DNA of 64,000 bases from Geomonas ferrireducens (GTDB lineage: Bacteria > Desulfobacterota > Desulfuromonadia > Geobacterales > Geobacteraceae), in contig NZ_SSYA01000003.1 in NCBI RefSeq assembly GCF_004917065.1, positions 62,001 to 126,000 on the forward strand, given 5' to 3'. Shown one piece after another: positions 34,001 through 42,399 of this stretch. Position 1 is the stretch's first letter. The number at the start of each line of letters is the position of its first letter. The notes under the pieces were generated by a model, which did no database searches, had not been told where the DNA came from, and was given only the letters and a program-made list of their open reading frames with translations. The translations under genes and the position numbers were made by a program.

Positions 34001-35030
34001 GAAGACCCTGGATACCCTGCGGACCCTGTGCGCCGGTGTCACCTTTGGGACCCTGCGGACCGGTGGCCCCTGCCGCACCGTCCGCACCTGCGGGACCGGT
34101 TGCGCCTGCAGCGCCGTCGAGGCCCTTAGCTGCCACGAGCAGCCAGGTGGTGGTGCTGGTTCCGGGGACATCGTTTGCTGTTGCCGCACTGGCGGCTACA
34201 TAGGTGCTGCCCTGGTATTGCACCGCCTCGGTCGCGTTGTAATCGCGCGCGGTCCACTCGCCCTGCCAGATCATCCCTCTGGGACCGGGGGCGCCTTCCG
34301 CCCCTTGCGGACCCTGCGGGCCTGTCGCGCCCATGGGACCAACGGGGCCTACCGGACCGATGGGGCCCTGGATCCCCTGCTCGCCTTGCGGACCGGTTGC
34401 ACCGGTGTCCCCCTTGATGCCCTGGATGCCCTGGTCCCCTTTGGGACCCTGCGGTCCTGTCAGGCCGATCGGACCCTGGATGCCTTGGTCACCCTTCGGC
34501 CCCTGCGGACCGATCTCGCCTTGAATACCCTGGATACCCTGGGCACCGGTGTCCCCCTTGAGACCCTGGATGCCCTGGTCGCCTTTGGGACCCTGCGGAC
34601 CTACCTCGCCCTGGATGCCCTGGATCCCTTGAATGCCTTGCGGTCCCTGGGGACCGGTGGCGCCGGTTTCACCCTTGGCGGCCACGAGTTTCCAGTCGAG
34701 CGGCGACTGGTCGGGGATCGCGTTGATGTTGGCGCGAAGTGCCACGTAGGAACTGCCGTTGTATTGCACCACGGAGTCCTTCGCGTAGCCCGGCGTCGCG
34801 CTCCAGTCACCCTGCTGGTGCAGCGTGTTGGTGAGGTTGGAACCGTCGCCCGCATAGGAGGTGGCGCTTACGTTGCCGTCTGCGGTCACGTTGAAGGTGG
34901 TGTTGCCGGAACTGTCCTTGACGGTGAGTCGGTTCACCTCGGCGTTTGCTGCGCCGGAAACCAGTCCCACGAGCAGCGTGGCCATGCCAAGGCTCCTGTA
35001 GTACTGCCTTCTCTTGAACTTCTTTCCCAT
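31083..35030 (-). CDS. Giant collagen-like secreted protein with CBM5/12-like inserts and tail-fibre-like C-terminus
   Basis: About 1315 residues. A signal peptide ([14 protein letters not shown], then a hydrophobic stretch ending in Ala-Asn-Ala) leads to a short beta part, then a Gly-X-Y region of several hundred residues ([21 protein letters not shown]). This is broken by five ~50-residue modules. The first is [20 protein letters not shown] and the others follow the pattern WxGEWxAxDY, xxVQYxGSxYxA and VPGxxxxxWxLVAAKG. They resemble CBM5/12 carbohydrate-binding modules. The C-terminal ~230 residues contain [16 protein letters not shown], a motif common at the ends of tail-fibre-like and adhesin proteins. 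It probably trimerises through the collagen repeats and acts as a stalk with glycan-binding knobs. AAGGAGG precedes the ATG at 35030. It is 60 bases after the 1248-residue gene and likely co-transcribed. Confidence 0.9.
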   Translation of the reverse strand: MGKKFKRRQYYRSLGMATLLVGLVSGAANAEVNRLTVKDSSGNTTFNVTADGNVSATSYAGDGSNLTNTLHQQGDWSATPGYAKDSVVQYNGSSYVALRANINAIPDQSPLDWKLVAAKGETGATGPQGPQGIQGIQGIQGEVGPQGPKGDQGIQGLKGDTGAQGIQGIQGEIGPQGPKGDQGIQGPIGLTGPQGPKGDQGIQGIKGDTGATGPQGEQGIQGPIGPVGPVGPMGATGPQGPQGAEGAPGPRGMIWQGEWTARDYNATEAVQYQGSTYVAASAATANDVPGTSTTTWLLVAAKGLDGAAGATGPAGADGAAGATGPQGPKGDTGAQGPQGIQGLQGDKGDQGIQGIQGIQGPQGLKGDKGDQGIQGIQGPQGDKGDQGIQGPQGLKGDKGDQGVQGIQGPKGDIGPIGPEGQQGIQGVAGPAGPTGPQGPKGDTGATGPEGQQGIQGVAGPVGPTGPQGPKGDTGLTGPAGPEGPQGPQGPQGVAGSMGPVGPQGEQGPQGPAGQGMTWKGEWIAGDYVKTDAVQYNGSTYIAVVTATVNDVPGPQSAVWQLVASKGLDGAAGATGAQGEPGQTGPIGLTGPAGPQGPKGDTGATGPAGPQGEQGIQGVAGPAGQTGPIGPQGPKGDTGLTGPAGPQGEQGIQGVAGPAGQTGPIGPQGPKGDTGLTGATGPQGEQGIQGVAGPAGPTGPQGPKGDTGLTGPAGPEGPQGPQGVAGSMGPAGPQGEQGPQGPAGQGMTWKGEWVAGDYVKTDAVQYQGSTYLAVAAATVNDVPGPVSTVWQVVAAKGLDGATGPQGPAGADGAAGATGPQGPKGDTGAQGPQGIQGPQGEIGPQGLKGDQGLQGPKGDTGLTGPEGPQGIQGVAGPTGPQGPKGDTGLTGPAGPQGEQGIQGVAGPAGSTGPQGPKGDTGLTGPAGPQGEQGIQGVAGPVGPTGPQGPQGIQGLQGEAGPQGQKGMSWKGEWVAGDYKADDSVQYEGSSYIAAAAATVNDVPGTSPAWQLVAAKGNAGAQGLPGADGATGPAGPAGPAGPQGPKGDTGATGPQGPQGLKGDTGATGATGPQGPQGPAGSPDTQAQIIEKIATATTGAVLTMKQAETESASAFKLAVTSSTGLPKFGISADGTLLINTSTLDSSGSKLNVVNENNNSTFAFDSYANYYSFGGGGLFRFSRGSHAVKAPVQNGDRLGYFLFSGYDGSSFVNSTGVSSKVDGPVSAGVVPAKIAFETGNPRVERLVINSSGNIGLGTSAPTQRLEVSGGVRINPATTKPTCDSTSRGTFWFTQGTVGAKDQVEVCAKDAANQYDWRPLY

Positions 35031-35090
35031 TGGATCTGCCTCCTTTAAAAATTGAGCATCGAAAAATTTCAATAAGTAAGTTTCACAGGA

Positions 35091-38000
35091 CTATTGCAGT
35101 ACCAGCCCCTCCAGGACGGCTTCGCCGCTGTTTATCGTCAGCGAGTGGAGCTGCGTCGAACCGGTCTGGTTCTGGAATTGGCTGTCGTAGCCGCCTCTTA
35201 CCGTGACGGAGCGGTCCGCATCGAGCAGCAGGTCCTCGAGGGTGCTCACCGCGAGGCTCTGGATCACGCTTCCGGAGAAAGAGGCCTGGTAGGCCGCCTG
35301 CAGCGAGCCGTAGTATTCCTGGGTCCCCATGATGCGGAAGGGGGACTTGAAGAAGGCGTAGATGGTGTGGTCGCCGTTTGCCGGGCAGAGGGTGAAGGTG
35401 GAGGATGCGTTGTTCTGCCAGGCTCCGTCGACCTGGAAGTCGCCGAAGGTGAAGCCGTTATCCGGCGTGGTGGTGAAGTTCTGGCACGCCCCCGCCGCAA
35501 CGTTCACGTCGCCGGAAGGGGTGATGCTCCCCCCTGCGCTCGCGCTCGCGTGGATCACGTAGCTGCTCACGCCGCTGCCGGAGAGGGATACCTGCTTGTC
35601 GGCGGCGTACGGGTCGTTGGACGGGATGTGCAGGAGTGCGCTCTTCGCCCCTGCGCTTTCCGCGGTGAAATTCATGGTGATGCTGCAGCTTGCCGCCGGT
35701 GCGAGGGAGACCCCGGCACAGCCGTTGGCGGTGATGCTGAACTGCGCCGCGTCGGTTCCGGTTATGGTCGCGCTCCCAACACTCAGGTTGTATTGCCCGG
35801 CGTTGGTGACCGTGACCGTCTTCGTGGTGCTCGCGTTGATGGCGACGGAGCCGAAGGCCGCCGGGTTGGGGGTGGCGGAGATGACGGGGAGGAGCTTCGT
35901 CGCGACCTTCAGGGCCGTGTTGGTGACGTCGTAGAAGGCGATGTTCACGTTGTGGTTCGCGTCGACGACGAGTGCCGAGTACTGGCCGTAGTTGGTGCTG
36001 CCGCTGTCGGGGACCGCGGCCGGGGTGGTCCAGACGCCGTTGGGCGAGCGTTGCGCGTACATGAGCTGCCCGGTGCCGCCACCGTTGTTGCTGTAGAAAG
36101 CAACGTGGACGATGTCGAGCCCGTTTGCCTTGATCGAGGTGAAGGCCCCGGCGCTGCCAACGGGACCGAGGTCGTAGGGGGCGCTCCATGTGCCGCCGGT
36201 GGCCGCCTGCTTGTTGATGTACTGCAGGCGCTTGTTCGCGTCGACGTAGACCACGTGCAACAGGTCGTTGTTGTCGACGGTGATGGCCGGCGAGGAGACC
36301 GTGGTGTCGGTGAGCGTCGAGGTGACGAAGCCGCTTTCCTGCGCGGTCGGGTTCTCGGCGTACATCAGGCGGCCGTGGCTGCCGTTGGTCGGGTTGTAGT
36401 AGACGATGTGGATGTTGCCCAGCGAGTCAAGGGCGAGGTCGCTCTGTTTGCCCGCGCCCGCCTGCGGCGCCGTCGGCTCGAACTCGTGGTAGTACATGTC
36501 GCGCTCGTTCGCGTACCAGAGGTTGTAGCCGTCGGTGTAGCTGATGAAGGTGTTGCTGTTGGTCATGCTGCAGGGAGAGCCCTGGCAGAACTGCACGGCG
36601 CCGGTGAAGGTGTCGGTGGTCGTGTTGGAGATGGCCGGCTGCGGGTTCCCCATGGGGTCGACGCCGCCCGCTATGTCCTGCAGCTGCCAGTTGTTGGCAT
36701 CCACCGAGACGTAGAAGGGGGCGCCCGCGTAGTTGAGCGGATTAAGGTCGCTCCACTTGCGCGCCGAGACGTACTTGCGCTTGAGCGCCACCGGATCGTA
36801 GGTGTAGGCCATGACCCTGGGACCGGCCGGGGTGTAGACCGTTGCGGTACCCGCGTTGGTGACGTTGGGGATCGGCACGGTCTGTGACGCGCTCCAGGAG
36901 CCCGAGGCGTTGGTGGCGAGTTTCAAGACCGGTGTCGCCGCGGAGTTGTCCAGGTAGCCGATGGCAAGCTTGCCGTTGGCGGGGTTCGTCGCCATGGAGC
37001 AATACTTGCCGGTGTCGCTCCCCGTGTTGTCGACCGTGGTGACGCCCCAGGAGGTGACCGGGACCACCGGGTAGAAGACGGCGGTGATGCTGTGGTTCGC
37101 ACTCACCTCGGGGAAGGTGTAGGAGGTGACCGCGCCGAGCGGGGTCCCCATGTTGTCCGGCCCGGTGCCGTCTAAGTAGACGCCGGCGATGAGGTAGCCC
37201 GGGTTAGGCGTGATGGTGAAGGTCTTGTTGAGTCCGCCCGCAGCGCTCACCGCGCCGGAGGGGGAGATGGTGCCGCCGATGTCGGGGACCATGGAGCTGT
37301 TGTAGACCGCGGTGTAGATGGTGTAGTTCGCGCTCTGCGTGGTGGTACCTTTCAACGCCACCTGCTTGACCGGGAAGTTCGGGTCGTTGGAGGCGACGTT
37401 GAAGAGGGCGCTCTTGTCACCGGCGGAGAGCGGCGAGAAGCGGACCTCGGTGCTGCAGCTTGCCCCGGGGGCGAGTGAGAGCCCGGCGGTGCAGCCGTTG
37501 TTGCTCGTCACCAGGAACTCCGAGGCGTTGGTCCCGGAGATGGTCGGGGCGCCGGAGAGGGTGAGGTTCGTGGTGCCGCGGTTGGTGACGGTGACGCTTT
37601 TCACCGCCGCGGAGCCCTGGGCCGTATAACCGAAGAGAAGCGGCGCAGGGGCGGCGTCGATGGCCGGGGCCGGTTTGGTCGCCACCACGAGGGCCGTGTT
37701 CGCCACATCATAGAAGGCGATGTTCACCCGGTTGTACTGATCGATGGCGAGGGCGGCGTACTGCCCGTAGTCGCGGCTCGCACCGGTGTAGGTGATGGTG
37801 TCGGCTGCGCCGAAGGAGGAGCTTGCGCCCCCCTTCATGGCGTAGGTGAGGGCACTCGTGCCGCTGTTGTACCAGGCGGCGTGCACGTTGTTGGCGCCGT
37901 CGACCTTGAGGGTCAGGGAGCCGCCGGTCCTGCCGCAGGCGCCGATGTTGACCGGGGTACTCCAGGCGCCTCCGTCGGCGGCTGGCTTGCTCGTGTACCA

Positions 38001-38837
38001 GACGTTGTAGTTGGAGCCGCTGCCGTAGCTGTAGATGACGTGGATGACGTTGTTGCCGTCGATGGCGATGGCGGGGTTGACGAGGGCGCTCCCGGCAAGG
38101 GTCTGCAGTGTCGTTGCCAGCCCTGCAGCGGTCGGGTTCTTCGCGTACATGAGCTTGCCGGTCGGGTCGGCGTAGACCACGTGCACGTTGCCGTTGCCGT
38201 CGATGGCGAGGTCGCTTTGGCTCCCCGCCGGGGCGAAGGGGTACCACCGCATGTCCCGCTCGTTGGCGTACCAGAGTCCGCGCTCGGCGGGCAGGGCGTT
38301 GTCACTGCCGTTGTTGTAGGTGATGAAGGTGAAGCCCATGTACTGGACGGCGCCGGTCTGGGTGCCGGAGGCGATGGTTCCCATCACGGGCTCGGCAGCG
38401 CCGGTCATGGGGTTGATCCCCCCGGCGATGTCCTGGAGCTGCCAGCCGTCGCCGTTGATCTTCCTGGCCGCCTGGTACATGGTCCGTCCCGTGGCCGCGT
38501 TGTACGAGTAGGCCATGATGCGCGGCCCGCCGGGCGTATAGACGGTCGCCGTGGAGGCGTCGCTGGCGTTCGGGAGGATGTTCTTCAGGCTCTCCGTGTA
38601 CCAGCTCCCCGACACGTTGTTGGCGTATTTAAGATACGGGGCTCCCGAGGTCGAGGTGTCCAGGTAGCCCAGGTAGAGCTTGCCGGCCGGGTCGACCGCA
38701 ACGGAGAGGTTCTTTCCGGTCGCGCTCGCCGTGTTGTCGACCACGGACGCCGTCCAGGTGGAGGCGCGGGCCGGTTGCAGCGACAGCAGTAATAGAATAA
38801 CGGCTGCTGCGAGGTGATAGGCGCTTCTAAGTGTCAC
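35091..38837 (-). CDS. Large secreted protein with duplicated beta-propeller-like, ASH/choice-of-anchor and bacterial-repeat domains
   Basis: About 1248 residues. The signal peptide (TLRSAYHLAAAVILLLL, ending ARA) begins at a GTG at 38837 with AAGGAGG five bases upstream; the longer ATG frame has a non-signal lead. The protein is an internal duplication. Each half has ~400 residues of repeated x-Y-A-N-E-R-D-M and D-L-A-I/L-D-x-x-G-N-x-H-V/I-V-Y strands that resemble beta-propeller blades. Each continues with an Ig-like choice-of-anchor/ASH domain (LAPGASCSTEVRFSP and LAPAASCSITMNFTA) and a short Gly-rich repeat domain (GGTISPSGAVSAAGG and GGSITPSGDVNVAAG). A ~90-residue unique end follows. 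It is probably a cell-surface or matrix protein; no catalytic residues are evident. Confidence 0.87.
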   Translation of the reverse strand: MTLRSAYHLAAAVILLLLSLQPARASTWTASVVDNTASATGKNLSVAVDPAGKLYLGYLDTSTSGAPYLKYANNVSGSWYTESLKNILPNASDASTATVYTPGGPRIMAYSYNAATGRTMYQAARKINGDGWQLQDIAGGINPMTGAAEPVMGTIASGTQTGAVQYMGFTFITYNNGSDNALPAERGLWYANERDMRWYPFAPAGSQSDLAIDGNGNVHVVYADPTGKLMYAKNPTAAGLATTLQTLAGSALVNPAIAIDGNNVIHVIYSYGSGSNYNVWYTSKPAADGGAWSTPVNIGACGRTGGSLTLKVDGANNVHAAWYNSGTSALTYAMKGGASSSFGAADTITYTGASRDYGQYAALAIDQYNRVNIAFYDVANTALVVATKPAPAIDAAPAPLLFGYTAQGSAAVKSVTVTNRGTTNLTLSGAPTISGTNASEFLVTSNNGCTAGLSLAPGASCSTEVRFSPLSAGDKSALFNVASNDPNFPVKQVALKGTTTQSANYTIYTAVYNSSMVPDIGGTISPSGAVSAAGGLNKTFTITPNPGYLIAGVYLDGTGPDNMGTPLGAVTSYTFPEVSANHSITAVFYPVVPVTSWGVTTVDNTGSDTGKYCSMATNPANGKLAIGYLDNSAATPVLKLATNASGSWSASQTVPIPNVTNAGTATVYTPAGPRVMAYTYDPVALKRKYVSARKWSDLNPLNYAGAPFYVSVDANNWQLQDIAGGVDPMGNPQPAISNTTTDTFTGAVQFCQGSPCSMTNSNTFISYTDGYNLWYANERDMYYHEFEPTAPQAGAGKQSDLALDSLGNIHIVYYNPTNGSHGRLMYAENPTAQESGFVTSTLTDTTVSSPAITVDNNDLLHVVYVDANKRLQYINKQAATGGTWSAPYDLGPVGSAGAFTSIKANGLDIVHVAFYSNNGGGTGQLMYAQRSPNGVWTTPAAVPDSGSTNYGQYSALVVDANHNVNIAFYDVTNTALKVATKLLPVISATPNPAAFGSVAINASTTKTVTVTNAGQYNLSVGSATITGTDAAQFSITANGCAGVSLAPAASCSITMNFTAESAGAKSALLHIPSNDPYAADKQVSLSGSGVSSYVIHASASAGGSITPSGDVNVAAGACQNFTTTPDNGFTFGDFQVDGAWQNNASSTFTLCPANGDHTIYAFFKSPFRIMGTQEYYGSLQAAYQASFSGSVIQSLAVSTLEDLLLDADRSVTVRGGYDSQFQNQTGSTQLHSLTINSGEAVLEGLVLQ

Positions 38838-38946
38838 GGTACCCTCCTTTAGATTAAAATCTGCCGGCAGGTGGACGGCAGCGCTGAAATGAGAGCCGGG
38901 CGGGCAGTGCCGCGGGTCTCGCAATGCATTTTGTTTTTGATTCCTG

Positions 38947-38986
38947 GGCCTTAAACTCCCCCTTCGCAAAGGGGGGAGTTTAAGGC
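38947..38986. repeat. C-family hairpin repeat, long perfect palindrome
   Basis: GGCCTTAAACTCCCCCTT pairs with AAGGGGGGAGTTTAAGGCC around CGCA. The core CCCCCTTCGCAAAGGGGG recurs at 39.4, 40.8, 42.2, 42.3, 46.3 and 56.8 kb. Confidence 0.9.
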
Positions 38987-39323
38987 CGCCTTCGGGAAGT
39001 GGTAGCTTGAAGGCTGCCTTCGCAAGTGTGCTGCGCTTCGGTCCGTGCGGAGCTTCGTGGACGGCGAGTTGTGAACCGATTTTTGCGGCGCTTGCCGTTA
39101 CGCGGTCGGTGGTTGGCGGCGGGGACTGGGGAAAATCGCTTGGTAACGGTTAATTGGACGGGGGCAACGTTAGCAACATTGGTACCAAAATATGAAGCGT
39201 TTATAAGTATTCGATATTCGGGATTTTCATATGTTGAGGTGAGGGGAGGGGGTAGGAGGTTGTAGGTGTTATACCCACATATGGGTGAGACAGGGGTGAA
39301 TTTGCCCCATAACTAAAGATATA

Positions 39324-39443
39324 GGCCCCCCTTCGCATAAAGCTACGGGGGGCAGGCTTCCCCTTCGCATAAAGCTAGGGGGGCAGGCTCCCCCCTTCGC
39401 ATAAAGCTTCGGGGGGCAGGCTCCTCCTTCGCAAAGGGGGGGA
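39324..39443. repeat. C-family hairpin repeat amplified as a 32-bp tandem array (4 units)
   Basis: TTCGC recurs at 39332, 39364, 39396 and 39428, exactly 32 bases apart. Units 1-3 have CGCATAAAGCT in the hairpin loop; unit 4 has the ordinary CGCAAAGGGGGG. Each unit ends in GGGGGGCAGGCT or a close variant. Confidence 0.9.
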
Positions 39444-39538
39444 CGCTGGGGCGCGTGCGGTGCTTTGTGGATGCTGTTACTGTTGGTTCCCCTGTGTTCT
39501 AGGAAGAAACTTCTCAAAATGGTGGGCGTAAGACGACA

Positions 39539-39572
39539 AAAGGGGACTGGCTCCTTCGGTGCCAGTCCCCTT
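39539..39572 (-). terminator. Terminator after the GT2 gene at 39.6 kb
   Basis: AAGGGGACTGGC pairs with GCCAGTCCCCTT around a nine-base loop, about 20 bases beyond the GT2 stop on the minus strand. The 3' side on that strand ends in CTTTTGT. Confidence 0.65.
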
Positions 39573-39592
39573 GTCTACAGTCCCCTTATCTA

Positions 39593-40609
39593 TTATTCCC
39601 CGGCGTCGAGGAGTTCGTGGAAGGTGAGCCGGTAACGCCGCAATAAGCGCAGCATCTCCATCGTCCCAATCTTCCGGTGCCGCATCACTTGGGCCCGCTT
39701 CGCGAACAGCTTCGGAAGGGCGGCCAGCGCATCGCGCGCCCCCCTCGCTACGGCGAGGACGCACTCCTTCTTGCTCCCGCTGGTCAGAAACTCTCCGCCT
39801 GTTCCTTTTGCCCCAACGACGACCCGTGCCTGCGTGAAATAACGCATCAGGGTGGTCACCGGGAGGAGCAAAAGGAGCGGGAAAGGAAGATTTTTTAACG
39901 CTGCGTAAAAATGATTGCGCTCGACCAGGTAGAGCTTGAAAGGGGAGAGCGCACCGCCTGTCATGGAATATTTGTGGTAGACGACGGCATCCCGTGCCAG
40001 CACGGCGCGCCAACCGGCAACTCTTCCCCTAAGCCCCAGGTCGGTGTCCTCGCAGTAGGCAAAGAAGTCACCGTCGAAAAAGCCTATTTCATCAATCATG
40101 GCGCGGCGGTAGAGCGCCACGCAGGCGGAGGGGAAAAGGATCTCCGGGGCCGCAGCAGGAGCGACTTCGGCGTAGCGCCTCCCCCTGCTGTTGCCGCGCG
40201 ACATGCCGTCCAGGCAGACCGCCATTCCCAGGCTATCGACCCGTTCCGGTTCCTGGTAACTCAGGATCCGGCAGCCGACCATGCCGGCGTCAGGATGCGC
40301 TTCGGCTACCGACACCAGCTTTTCGAGCCAGTCCGGCTCGGCCTTCGTGTCGTTGTTCAGGGTGACGAGGTACGTGCCGCGTGCATAGGGGAGGGCGGCG
40401 TTGTTGCCGTCGGCGAAGCCCCTGTTTTCCTTGAGCGCAACCAGGCGCACCTCGGGGCGCCCCTCCAGGTAGGCAACCGAGCCGTCGCTCGAGCCGTTGT
40501 CCACCACGATCACCTCGAAATCCTTGAAGCTTTGGGCTGCCAGGCTGTCAAGGCACTCCGGTAGATGGACCAGGCCGTTCCAGTTCACGATGATGATCGA
40601 TACGCGCAC
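39593..40609 (-). CDS. GT2 glycosyltransferase, rhamnosyltransferase-like
   Basis: 338 residues, with no membrane anchor at the N-terminus. The GT-A core begins VSIIIVNWNGLVHLPECLDS, then VIVVDNGSSDGSVAYLE, VTLNNDTKAEPDWLE (D-x-D-like metal site), FPSACVALYRRAMIDEIG and FDGDFFAYCEDTDLGLR, the acceptor/catalytic acid region of this GT2 subgroup. The C-terminal part has a hydrophobic stretch (LPFPLLLLLPVTTLM) and a basic helical tail that could sit on the membrane. It starts with GTG at 40609, with AGAGG five bases upstream. The probable role is addition of a deoxyhexose or hexose during surface-glycan synthesis. It is monocistronic, flanked by repeats and a terminator. Confidence 0.88.
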   Translation of the reverse strand: MRVSIIIVNWNGLVHLPECLDSLAAQSFKDFEVIVVDNGSSDGSVAYLEGRPEVRLVALKENRGFADGNNAALPYARGTYLVTLNNDTKAEPDWLEKLVSVAEAHPDAGMVGCRILSYQEPERVDSLGMAVCLDGMSRGNSRGRRYAEVAPAAAPEILFPSACVALYRRAMIDEIGFFDGDFFAYCEDTDLGLRGRVAGWRAVLARDAVVYHKYSMTGGALSPFKLYLVERNHFYAALKNLPFPLLLLLPVTTLMRYFTQARVVVGAKGTGGEFLTSGSKKECVLAVARGARDALAALPKLFAKRAQVMRHRKIGTMEMLRLLRRYRLTFHELLDAGE

Positions 40610-40663
40610 TTATACCTCTGTCTAAAATCCCACATAAAGCGTTCTTAGCGACAAAACATAAGC

Positions 40664-40784
40664 AAACAGGGATGAATGGGATAAAGGGGATAACAACAAA
40701 GGCAATAGACTTTAGGTTTTGAAACCCTTAAATGTTTGAAGGTTTAAGCCTTTATCCCTTTCATCCCCTTCATCCCTGTTAAAT
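40664..40784. repeat. Dispersed palindromic repeat, family B, copy 7
   Basis: Forward AACAGGGATGAATGGGATAA and inverse TTTATCCCTTTCATCCCCTT plus CATCCCTGTT, about 80 bases apart, form an inverted repeat. No A motif is attached here. Confidence 0.85.
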
Positions 40785-40814
40785 TGGTTGTTGAGCAGTC
40801 CCTCAACCTCCAGG

Positions 40815-40850
40815 CAAATCCCCCCTGTCCCCCCTTCGCAAAGGGGGGGA
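40815..40850. repeat. C-family hairpin repeat
   Basis: CCCCCCTTCGCAAAGGGGGG preceded by AAATCCCCCCTGT, the commonest form of this repeat in the window. Confidence 0.9.
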
Positions 40851-41033
40851 TGTGACGCCCAGTGCCGTACTGTGACATTTACTGTCCGGCTGAAACTTCT
40901 GTAGGTGTTTGTCTGTGTTTTTTTTAATTGCTTGCGGGGTGTTATTTATATTAAGATCGGGCGCCTTTGCAAGGGGAAAATTGGTCCGAATTTTGTATTC
41001 ACTACCAGTCAACATGTTTTGCGGCTATTCGCT

Positions 41034-41047
41034 ACGTCATATGACGT
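41034..41047. promoter_or_regulatory. Perfect 14-bp palindrome before the GT2 start
   Basis: ACGTCATATGACGT lies 17 bases upstream of the ATG at 41065. This is a position where a dimeric repressor could act, but no regulator is known to me. Confidence 0.35.
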
Positions 41048-41064
41048 GGCCTCTGTGAGGGAAC

Positions 41065-41766
41065 ATGAAGATTCTGGCTATAATTCCAGCGTACAACGAG
41101 GCCGGCAACATTCAGGCCGTGATCGAAGACCTCAAGTCATTTGGCGGAGATATCCTCGTCGTCAACGACGGGTCGACCGACGCCACCGCCGCCATCGCCA
41201 AAAGCATGGGGGCACTGGTGGTTTCGCACCCCTTTAACTTGGGGATCGGCGGCACGGTGCAGACCGGCATAAAGTACGCCTTCCAAAACGGCTACGACGC
41301 GGCGATCCAGTTCGACGGCGACGGGCAGCACCGCGGCGACCAGATCTGGAAGATCGTGGAGCCGGTGCAAAGGGGGGAGGCGGACCTGGTCATCGGCTCG
41401 CGCACCCTGCCCGGCGGCTACAAGATGGGAATCACCCGCTTCATAGGCTCACGCATCTTCCACTGTCTCATCCGCTTTCTCGCCGGCAAGGCGATCGAGG
41501 ACCCGACCTCGGGCTTTCGCTGCTACGGCAGGAGAACCCTCGCCCTTTTTTCCCGCTTCTATACCGACGACTACCCTGAGGTCGAGTGCATCATCACCGC
41601 AGCCAGAAACGGCCTCAAGGTGATGGAGGTCCCCGTGCTGATGCGCGGGCGGCTTTCGGGACACTCCTCGATCACCAGGTTGAAGTCGGCCTATTACATG
41701 ATCAAGGTGAGTCTCGCCATGGTGATTGACGCCATGCGCGGCAAGGAACTGATCGAGGAACCTTAA
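41065..41766 (+). CDS. GT2 glycosyltransferase, DPM1-like, without membrane anchor
   Basis: 233 residues. MKILAIIPAYNEAGNIQAVI is followed by ILVVNDGSTDATAAIAKS, IQFDGDGQHRGD (D-x-D site), DPTSGFRCYGRR and VEVPVLMRGRLSGHSSI, a complete DPM1-type catalytic domain. Members use nucleotide-sugar donors and polyprenyl phosphate as acceptor. It starts with ATG after GAGGGA and is followed three bases later by a DUF2304 gene. GT2-DUF2304 pairs are common in polysaccharide loci and suggest that the DUF2304 protein supplies the membrane anchor. Confidence 0.93.
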   Translation: MKILAIIPAYNEAGNIQAVIEDLKSFGGDILVVNDGSTDATAAIAKSMGALVVSHPFNLGIGGTVQTGIKYAFQNGYDAAIQFDGDGQHRGDQIWKIVEPVQRGEADLVIGSRTLPGGYKMGITRFIGSRIFHCLIRFLAGKAIEDPTSGFRCYGRRTLALFSRFYTDDYPEVECIITAARNGLKVMEVPVLMRGRLSGHSSITRLKSAYYMIKVSLAMVIDAMRGKELIEEP

Positions 41767-41769
41767 TAC

Positions 41770-42147
41770 GTGGACCTGACGAAACTCGCTTCACTTTCCA
41801 TCAGCATCGGCATCTTCTTCTTCGTCCTGTGGCTGGTGCGTCAGCGCCGCCTGCGGGAAAAATACGCCATCCTCTGGCTTTGCACCTCGGTCTTCGTGGT
41901 GCTTTTGACCGCGTCCAGGCGGGTGCTCGAGGTCGCGGCACTCTCGGTCGGGATCTACTATCCCCCCTCGCTTTTGTTCCTTGTCGGCGTCTTGTTTCTG
42001 CTTATGGTGGTGATCGGGCAGTCGGTGACCCTCTCCAGGCTCTCGGAGAGTAACCACAACCTCGCCCAGGAGATGGCGCTTCTGAAAAAGAGGATCGAGG
42101 ATCTTAGCGGGGAGCAAAAGGAAAAGAAAAAGGCGGAGAAGGGGTGA
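41770..42147 (+). CDS. DUF2304 small membrane protein
   Basis: 125 residues, starting with GTG three bases after the GT2 stop. Three hydrophobic segments are visible (about 8-24, 36-55 and 68-85), with LREKYAILWLCTSVFVV between the first two. A charged C-terminal helix with a run of Lys/Glu follows. This is the DUF2304 pattern. Members occur next to GT2 genes and may hold the glycosyltransferase at the membrane; the function is not proven. A C-family hairpin directly after the stop may end the transcript. Confidence 0.85.
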   Translation: MDLTKLASLSISIGIFFFVLWLVRQRRLREKYAILWLCTSVFVVLLTASRRVLEVAALSVGIYYPPSLLFLVGVLFLLMVVIGQSVTLSRLSESNHNLAQEMALLKKRIEDLSGEQKEKKKAEKG

Positions 42148-42150
42148 GCT

Positions 42151-42186
42151 CCTCTCCCCCCTTTGCGAAGGGGGGCGGGGGGGGAT
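42151..42186. repeat. C-family hairpin repeat after the GT2-DUF2304 pair
   Basis: CCTCTCCCCCCTTTGCGAAG followed by GGGGGCGGGGGGGG. The stem could also act as the operon's terminator; it lacks a T tract. Confidence 0.8.
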
Positions 42187-42278
42187 TGCTTTTTGTCGAC
42201 GTGTCCTGCAGTTGGTCAGCATCTGCCGTCTGTCTGCGCAGTTTTTGCTGTATTGGCCTTGGTTGCATCCCTATGAAG

Positions 42279-42320
42279 GCAAATCCCCCCTGTCCCCCCT
42301 TCGCAAAGGGGGGGACAGGG
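42279..42320. repeat. C-family hairpin repeat
   Basis: AAATCCCCCCTGTCCCCCCT then TCGCAAAGGGGGGGACAGGG. CCCTGTCCCCCC pairs with GGGGGGACAGGG, so this copy has a longer stem than most. Confidence 0.88.
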
Positions 42321-42399
42321 TTCCCAGGCTTGGTATTTCCGGGGACACACGCATGGTTCCTCGGCGTTGCGGGAGGAGGAACAGGGGGGGGTGAGACAG

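Larger units (their letters stand above)
38838..39592. other. Intergenic region upstream of the giant secreted proteins
   Basis: About 750 bases between two minus-strand genes. It holds a perfect palindrome (38947-38986), a 32-bp tandem repeat (39324-39443), a terminator (39539-39572) and an AT-rich stretch near 39190-39240 that may hold the promoter of the giant genes. A frame at 39026-39265 is Arg-rich with no ribosome binding site and is not called. Confidence 0.5.
40610..41064. other. Intergenic region between divergent glycosyltransferase genes
   Basis: Contains the B repeat, a C-family hairpin (40815-40850) and an AT-rich stretch (40915-41000) that probably holds the promoter of the plus-strand GT2 gene. 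ACGTCATATGACGT is a perfect palindrome close to the start codon. Confidence 0.5.

Noticed and set aside
31812-35048. A plus-strand open frame of 1078 codons rich in Leu-Arg-Thr repeats
   Set aside because: It is antisense to the collagen-like gene. The Gly-X-Y codon periodicity on the minus strand removes stops on the plus strand, and it has no ribosome binding site or sensible composition.
35094-38792. Long plus-strand frames (597 and 303 codons) opposite the 1248-residue secreted protein
   Set aside because: These are Val/Gly/Asp/Arg-rich antisense shadows of a GC-rich gene. The minus strand has a signal peptide and recognisable domains.
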